The translations under genes were made by a program, and so were the position numbers. The notes beneath the pieces are model-generated. The model saw only the letters and a program-made list of their open reading frames with translations. It made no database searches and was not told where the DNA came from. A DNA stretch of 64,000 nt from Gammaproteobacteria bacterium (GTDB taxonomy: Bacteria > Pseudomonadota > Gammaproteobacteria > DSM-16500), in NCBI GenBank assembly GCA_013286215.1, contig JABDGC010000001.1:28564-92563 (forward strand), read 5' to 3'. Position 1 is the first letter of the stretch; every line of letters starts with the position of its first letter. Positions 60,234-64,000 of this stretch are shown here, in pieces.

Positions 60234-60255
60234 CTCAATATAGTGTTTCTTAGCC

Positions 60256-61239
60256 TTATGCGAAACAGGCTGCGATATTATCGGCAATGCGGTCTTGCAG
60301 CGAAGACTTTAATTCAGGAAACGGAAAGGCTGCGCCGGTAATCATTTCATAAAGCTGAATATAGCGCGCGGATAAGGTCACAATGAGTTCCTCCGGCGCT
60401 TGCGGCAAAATAGCGTCCTGGTAAGGATCGCAATTTTTAGCGAACCAAAGCCGCAAAAATTCTTTGTCGATGTTTTCCGGTTCTTGCTGCTGCGCGAAAC
60501 GTTCCACGTAGCTGTGGGCCAGCCAATAACGGCTGGAATCCGGCGTGTGGATTTCATCGACCAGAACAATGTTTCCTTCGTGATCTTTCCCTAACTCGTA
60601 TTTTGTGTCGACCAGGATTAAGCCGTGTTTGGCGGCCACTTCCACGCCAAACTGATATAAACGCAGCGCGATCGCGGAAGCTTGCTCCCAGTCGTCTGCG
60701 CTCATCAAGCCTTCCGCGACGATTTCTCGCGGGCTAATGGGACGATCATGCACATCCTTGGTGGTTGGCGTCATCAAGGCTTGATCGAGTTTTTGATTTT
60801 TGCGCAAGCCTTCCGGCAGCGCGATGCCGCAATAGTTGCGGATACCTTTGTTGTATTGTGTCCACAGCGAGGTGCTGGTGGTGCCGGTGATGTAGCCGCG
60901 CACAACAAATTCAATGGGGAAAACCTTGCATTTTTTTGCCAGTGTGACATTCGGGTCGGGAATGGCCAACACATGGTTAGGGACGAGGTGTTTGGTTTTT
61001 TCGAACCACCAGGCGCTGGTCAGGTTCAAGACCTGTCCTTTATAGGGCACGGATACCAGGTTGCGGTCAAAGGCGCTGAGCCGGTCTGTCGTGACGAGGA
61101 TAAGTTTATCGCCGAGGTCATAGGTGTCGCGTACCTTGCCTTGGTATTTTTGACCGTGGCTAAGGCGCGTTTCATCGAGACGAAAATTCAAGGCCCGGCG
61201 AATTTGCGGGCTGTAGTCTTTAGTAGTGATAGCAGTCAT
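60256..61239 (-). CDS. purC: SAICAR synthetase (PurC)
   Basis: Joins CAIR and aspartate, about 327 residues from ATG 61239 (an ATG 6 bp earlier is equally possible). Key regions are GKVRDTYDLGDKLILVTTDRLSAFDRNL at the N-terminal part, VPNHVL, EFVVRGYITGTTSTSLW, LVDTKYELG and VLVDEIHTPDSSRYWL. The length with its C-terminal tail fits the longer, yeast-like PurC rather than the short E. coli type. The frame stays open for another 100 codons upstream, but those lie inside purQ and have no family match. It overlaps the purQ stop by about 20 bp. Confidence 0.95.
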   Translation of the reverse strand: MTAITTKDYSPQIRRALNFRLDETRLSHGQKYQGKVRDTYDLGDKLILVTTDRLSAFDRNLVSVPYKGQVLNLTSAWWFEKTKHLVPNHVLAIPDPNVTLAKKCKVFPIEFVVRGYITGTTSTSLWTQYNKGIRNYCGIALPEGLRKNQKLDQALMTPTTKDVHDRPISPREIVAEGLMSADDWEQASAIALRLYQFGVEVAAKHGLILVDTKYELGKDHEGNIVLVDEIHTPDSSRYWLAHSYVERFAQQQEPENIDKEFLRLWFAKNCDPYQDAILPQAPEELIVTLSARYIQLYEMITGAAFPFPELKSSLQDRIADNIAACFA

Positions 61240-62473
61240 GGGCATAGGGGTTAAATAAAATGTGAGAGTGGATGATACGGTGAGTGATAAGGTCCAGGTT
61301 TTGACGCGCCTGGACCCGCCAGATGACACTGTGACGCAGGGCGTGAATCCCTTTGATTCCAAAATGGGTTTCAAGCCGTTGCTTTTTTTGACGGCCAATC
61401 CAATCTTCCTTGGCGCGCACCAGAAAAGCCGGTTCGCGGGGCAGTTTGGGAGCAACGGGGCAGTCAAGAGCAAATTCTTTACGCTTGTTGTAGAGCAGCT
61501 CGCTTGCGAGAATTTTTTCGTAAGTGACTCGGTTGTCACATTCAATTTCCCAATGCGTTTGCCGCTTTAATTCGACGTCCAGGTTGGCGCGCCGCAGTTC
61601 ATTGTTAACCGACAGGGCTTGGTTGTCGGTGATGATCAGTTCCACGATTAATTCCCGGGCTAGTTCGCCGCCGGTTTGGTAATGGTGAATTTCAAGAGCC
61701 GGCGGTTGATAGCGCAACGGCGTCTCTCGTTTATAATTGCCTTCGCGAATATAATCGCGCATGGATTGAAAAATGGCATCGCCGTTTGCAGTGCGTTCCG
61801 GGTGTGGCATCATGGCCATCACATTGCCGGATGGATTGGTGATAGCGGCGATATTGTCAATGGAGCCGTTGGGATTGATGGGAAATTCATCCCGCACCTC
61901 GCCCGTTTCGGCGCAGTACTGAAACAGGTTTAAACCGCGAGCCTGCATTTCACCGAGCAGAGCGGGGGGAAGGAGAAAGCGGCCTTCGCCGTGGGCGACC
62001 GGTAGATGAAGCACTTGTTGGGGACTTAAGCAGCGTGTGAAGGCGCCGGCTTGATAGTGGTCTGTTAGGCGCAGGTGGACCCAGGCATTATAAAAGCCGG
62101 TACCCAGAACTTTCCCCTGACGAAGACGTTTATTGTCGGTTAAGGCTGCACCGAGTTGGTCATTTTCCAGGCCGGGGACCAAGCCTGATTCCACCAGGAT
62201 TTGCGCGCCATTGCAAATACCGAGGAGGGGTTTGCCCTGACGGCTTTCTTCGCGCAATTTCAGCATCAGCGGGTCGAGGGCGGCGATGATTCCAGAACGT
62301 GCGCGGTCTTCATAGGAAAAACCGCCGACCAAAATATAACCCTCAAAGTGACTCAAGGTTTCGCTGGGTTGGTTCCATAAAAACTCGACGGGCTCCATGC
62401 CGGCGCGTTGCACCGCGAGCTGGGTTTCGCGTTCGCAGTTGGAGCCTGGGAATTGAATGATGGCTATGCGCAT
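61220..62473 (-). CDS. purQ: FGAM synthase glutaminase subunit PurQ with C-terminal PurS-like domains
   Basis: 417 residues. Residues 1-245 are the class I glutamine amidotransferase PurQ: MRIAIIQFPGSNCERET, nucleophile Cys in GICNGAQILVESGLVPG and the His/Glu pair in MPHPERTANG. Residues 255-417 add two segments that each look like PurS (about 260-330: RELIVELIITDN...ILASELLYN; about 345-417: AFLVRAKEDWIG...IHSHILFNPYAHDC). PurS normally is a separate small subunit bridging PurQ and PurL as a dimer, so this is a probable PurQ-PurS-PurS fusion. It overlaps purM by 10 bp and purC by 20 bp. Confidence 0.88.
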   Translation of the reverse strand: MRIAIIQFPGSNCERETQLAVQRAGMEPVEFLWNQPSETLSHFEGYILVGGFSYEDRARSGIIAALDPLMLKLREESRQGKPLLGICNGAQILVESGLVPGLENDQLGAALTDNKRLRQGKVLGTGFYNAWVHLRLTDHYQAGAFTRCLSPQQVLHLPVAHGEGRFLLPPALLGEMQARGLNLFQYCAETGEVRDEFPINPNGSIDNIAAITNPSGNVMAMMPHPERTANGDAIFQSMRDYIREGNYKRETPLRYQPPALEIHHYQTGGELARELIVELIITDNQALSVNNELRRANLDVELKRQTHWEIECDNRVTYEKILASELLYNKRKEFALDCPVAPKLPREPAFLVRAKEDWIGRQKKQRLETHFGIKGIHALRHSVIWRVQARQNLDLITHRIIHSHILFNPYAHDCYHY

Positions 62474-63510
62474 AGTTTTACCTTGCGATCACCCGAAATG
62501 ACTTGACCAATTTCATAGAGTTTAAAGTGGGGCATTTTTTTCAGTGCTAAGTGGATTTTATCCGCCATTTCCGGCGCGATAATCATCACCAGGCCAACGC
62601 CCATATTGAAGGTGCGGTAGAGTTCCGCGTCATCGAGGCGGCTCAGGTCGCGTAATAGAGAAAAGAGCGGCTGTTGTGGCCAGGTGTTTTTGAGAATTTC
62701 AACGGAGCACCCTCGAGGCAGGATCCGGGGAAGGTTTTCCAGCAGTCCGCCGCCGGTAATGTGGGCCATGCCTTTGATCTCGATGGACTGTTGCAAAAGA
62801 GCTTGGACCGGCAGCGTGTAATTGATATGAGGCTCGAGTAGCGCTTCGCCCAAAGTGACAGGAAGTTCAGGCAGTTTGGATTCCACGGTAAAGCGGTTGT
62901 GCTCAAAAAATAATTTCCGCGCCAGTGAATAGCCGTTGGTGTGCAAACCGCTGGAGGCAAAAGCAAAGACCAAGTCACCGGGAACAATGTTTTTCCCGAG
63001 GATGGCTTTGTCTTTTTCCACGACGCCGGTGATGATACCCACTAAATCAATTTCGCCGGGTAAATAGGTACCTGGCATCTCCGCCGTTTCACCACCCACC
63101 AGCGAAATCTGATTTTCACAGCAAGCCTTGGCCATGCCATGAACCAATTGTTCAACCACCTCCGGTCGCAACTTGTCATTGGCGATATAATCCAGCAGGG
63201 TGAGCGGCTTGGCGCCCAGCACGATGATGTCATTGGTGGTCGCGCTGACTAAATCGATGCCCAGGGTGTCATATTTTTGCATCATGCGGGCAAGGATGGT
63301 TTTGGTGCCGACACCGTCGATGCTTTGCACCAGGACGGGTTGTTTGTATTCTTGAATGATTGTTTTTAAATCGTAGAGTGCGCCGAAGCTGCCGATGTCT
63401 GTTAGTACCGCGGGGGAGAAGGTCTTTTCAACGGCTTTTTTGATGCGTTTGACGGCTTCATTTCCCGCTTCGATGTCAACACCCGCCGCTTTATAATCTA
63501 GAATGGTCAT
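62464..63510 (-). CDS. purM: Phosphoribosylaminoimidazole synthetase (AIR synthetase)
   Basis: Closes the imidazole ring, ATP-dependent, 348 residues. It starts LDYKAAGVDIEAGNEAVKRIK. Core motifs are VQSIDGVGTKTILA, DLVSATTNDIIVLGAKPLTLLDYIA, LVGGETAEMPG, FASSGLHTNGYSLAR and AHITGGGLLENLPR, with GVGLVMIIAPE near the end. The ATG overlaps the purL stop by 4 bp and the stop overlaps purQ by 10 bp, so the first three genes are probably translationally coupled. Confidence 0.97.
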   Translation of the reverse strand: MTILDYKAAGVDIEAGNEAVKRIKKAVEKTFSPAVLTDIGSFGALYDLKTIIQEYKQPVLVQSIDGVGTKTILARMMQKYDTLGIDLVSATTNDIIVLGAKPLTLLDYIANDKLRPEVVEQLVHGMAKACCENQISLVGGETAEMPGTYLPGEIDLVGIITGVVEKDKAILGKNIVPGDLVFAFASSGLHTNGYSLARKLFFEHNRFTVESKLPELPVTLGEALLEPHINYTLPVQALLQQSIEIKGMAHITGGGLLENLPRILPRGCSVEILKNTWPQQPLFSLLRDLSRLDDAELYRTFNMGVGLVMIIAPEMADKIHLALKKMPHFKLYEIGQVISGDRKVKLCA

Positions 63511-64000
63511 AAGAGTTTTTCCCGTAGTCCGTTTTCAAAAGCCAGGCTCGCTTCCTCAAGGGAGAGATCCAAGGCCGTTTCAATTTGCAGGCGTGGTGGC
63601 GCTTGCGTTTGTCCCAGAAGGGCAAAGGGCTGTTGTCGCTGTGCTAAAAGCGCTTTGACCGAGGCGAGCTTGGAGGGTTCGACTTCCAAAATAAAGCCGC
63701 CGGTTTCGCTAAATAATTTTTTATCCATTGGCAAGGAGCCGGGCAGCGCCACGGTGAAGCCGATGCGGTTTTTAAAACTCATTTTGGCCAGGGCCACGGC
63801 CAGGCCGCCTTTAGCAACTACCTGCACCGCAAGAATTTGTTCTTGCTGAATTAAGGCATAAATGGTGCGCAATTCCTGGCTGATCTGCTCCAGGCGGGGC
63901 TTGGGGAGTTGGGCACCCAACTCGCCGTAAAGTTCGTAATAGGCGCCGCCGCCGCATTCATCCCGTCTTTCGCCAAGGAGGATTAAAGTAGACTGGGCTT
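63507..64000 (-). CDS. purL: FGAM synthase subunit PurL, C-terminal part, cut by window edge
   Basis: Synthetase subunit of formylglycinamidine ribonucleotide synthase, acting with PurQ and PurS. The frame reads in from the right edge: STLILLGERRDECGGGAYYELYG continues to VVAKGGLAVALAKMSF and the end FENGLREKLL. These are the AIRS C-domain of the small (Bacillus-type) PurL and not the large E. coli fusion; a PurQ domain does not follow. A TTG at 63920 is not the start. Separate PurL with PurQS suggests a three-domain-type complex in this organism. Confidence 0.9.
   Translation of the reverse strand, partial: AQSTLILLGERRDECGGGAYYELYGELGAQLPKPRLEQISQELRTIYALIQQEQILAVQVVAKGGLAVALAKMSFKNRIGFTVALPGSLPMDKKLFSETGGFILEVEPSKLASVKALLAQRQQPFALLGQTQAPPRLQIETALDLSLEEASLAFENGLREKLL

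Noticed and set aside
61246..61545. 100-codon upstream extension of purC
   Set aside because: It lies inside purQ, has no similarity to PurC, and ATG 61239 matches the family N-terminus.
1..64000. tRNA, rRNA, prophage or insertion-sequence genes
   Set aside because: I looked on both strands for cloverleaf-like or rRNA motifs and for transposase or integrase signatures among the translated frames and saw none; short RNAs could still be missed by eye.

Overview
This window looks like chromosomal DNA from a gammaproteobacterium with a Legionellales or Coxiella-like flavour. The evidence is housekeeping blocks typical of Gammaproteobacteria (lepA-lepB-rnc-era-recO, sdhE-ygfX, kbl-tdh, cydABX, prpBC, a QseBC-type two-component system) mixed with several unrecognised membrane or low-complexity proteins, one of them a kinase-like fragment, as are common among host-associated members of that order. 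The taxon is an inference. I found no tRNA, rRNA, CRISPR array, transposase or prophage gene.

Layout. 1-1356: propionate catabolism (prpC partial, prpB). 1466-5208: serC, an unknown membrane protein and a protein-kinase C-lobe fragment. 5240-8167: phhB, minor pilins pilV-pilW-pilX, and a short-chain dehydrogenase. 8282-11109: a PfkB kinase, a small membrane protein, and an unknown gene inside a 1.4-kb segment bracketed by copies of the end of the next gene. 11113-19160: an overlapping operon of response regulator, histidine kinase, AddB-like nuclease and AddA-like helicase-nuclease. 19411-25541: a degenerate uracil-DNA glycosylase homologue, a Trm112-like protein, leucyl aminopeptidase, kbl-tdh and sdhE-ygfX. 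25554-33405: lepA-lepB-rnc-era-recO, gltX, cysS. 33557-45644: FUSC-type membrane protein, ABC-2 exporter, aconitase, cytochrome bd oxidase with its 35-residue CydX, hemF and an MFS carrier. 46002-53249: an accessory stretch with a PepSY protein, two repeat-rich proteins, a lysine-rich small protein, a Bcr/CflA transporter and a secreted protein. 53535-64000: a long purine operon read leftward, purL-purM-purQ(S)-purC-purF-purD-purN-purH-purE-folD.

The intergenic spaces are colonised by a family of short palindromic elements (about 100-195 bp, MITE-like, built from hairpins with CTCCAC/GTGGAG arms). At least a dozen full or partial copies occur, including one between cydB and cydX, one apparently nested inside another, and copies whose ends coincide with the stop codons of two genes.

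The most unusual signal is the 28-unit, 15-bp repeat at 49996-50415. The long open frame reads it as Pro-Pro-His-Ser-Gln, but differences between units are concentrated at positions that are silent only if it is read one base earlier as Ala-Ala-Ala-Phe-Thr, which resembles a pentapeptide-repeat protein. This suggests a recent frameshift, phase variation or an assembly error at a homopolymer-rich junction just upstream. Other points worth a look are a PurQ carrying what look like two PurS domains at its C-terminus, the AddA-tail duplication, the UDG homologue without its catalytic Asp, and a perfect 19-bp stem just upstream of purF.
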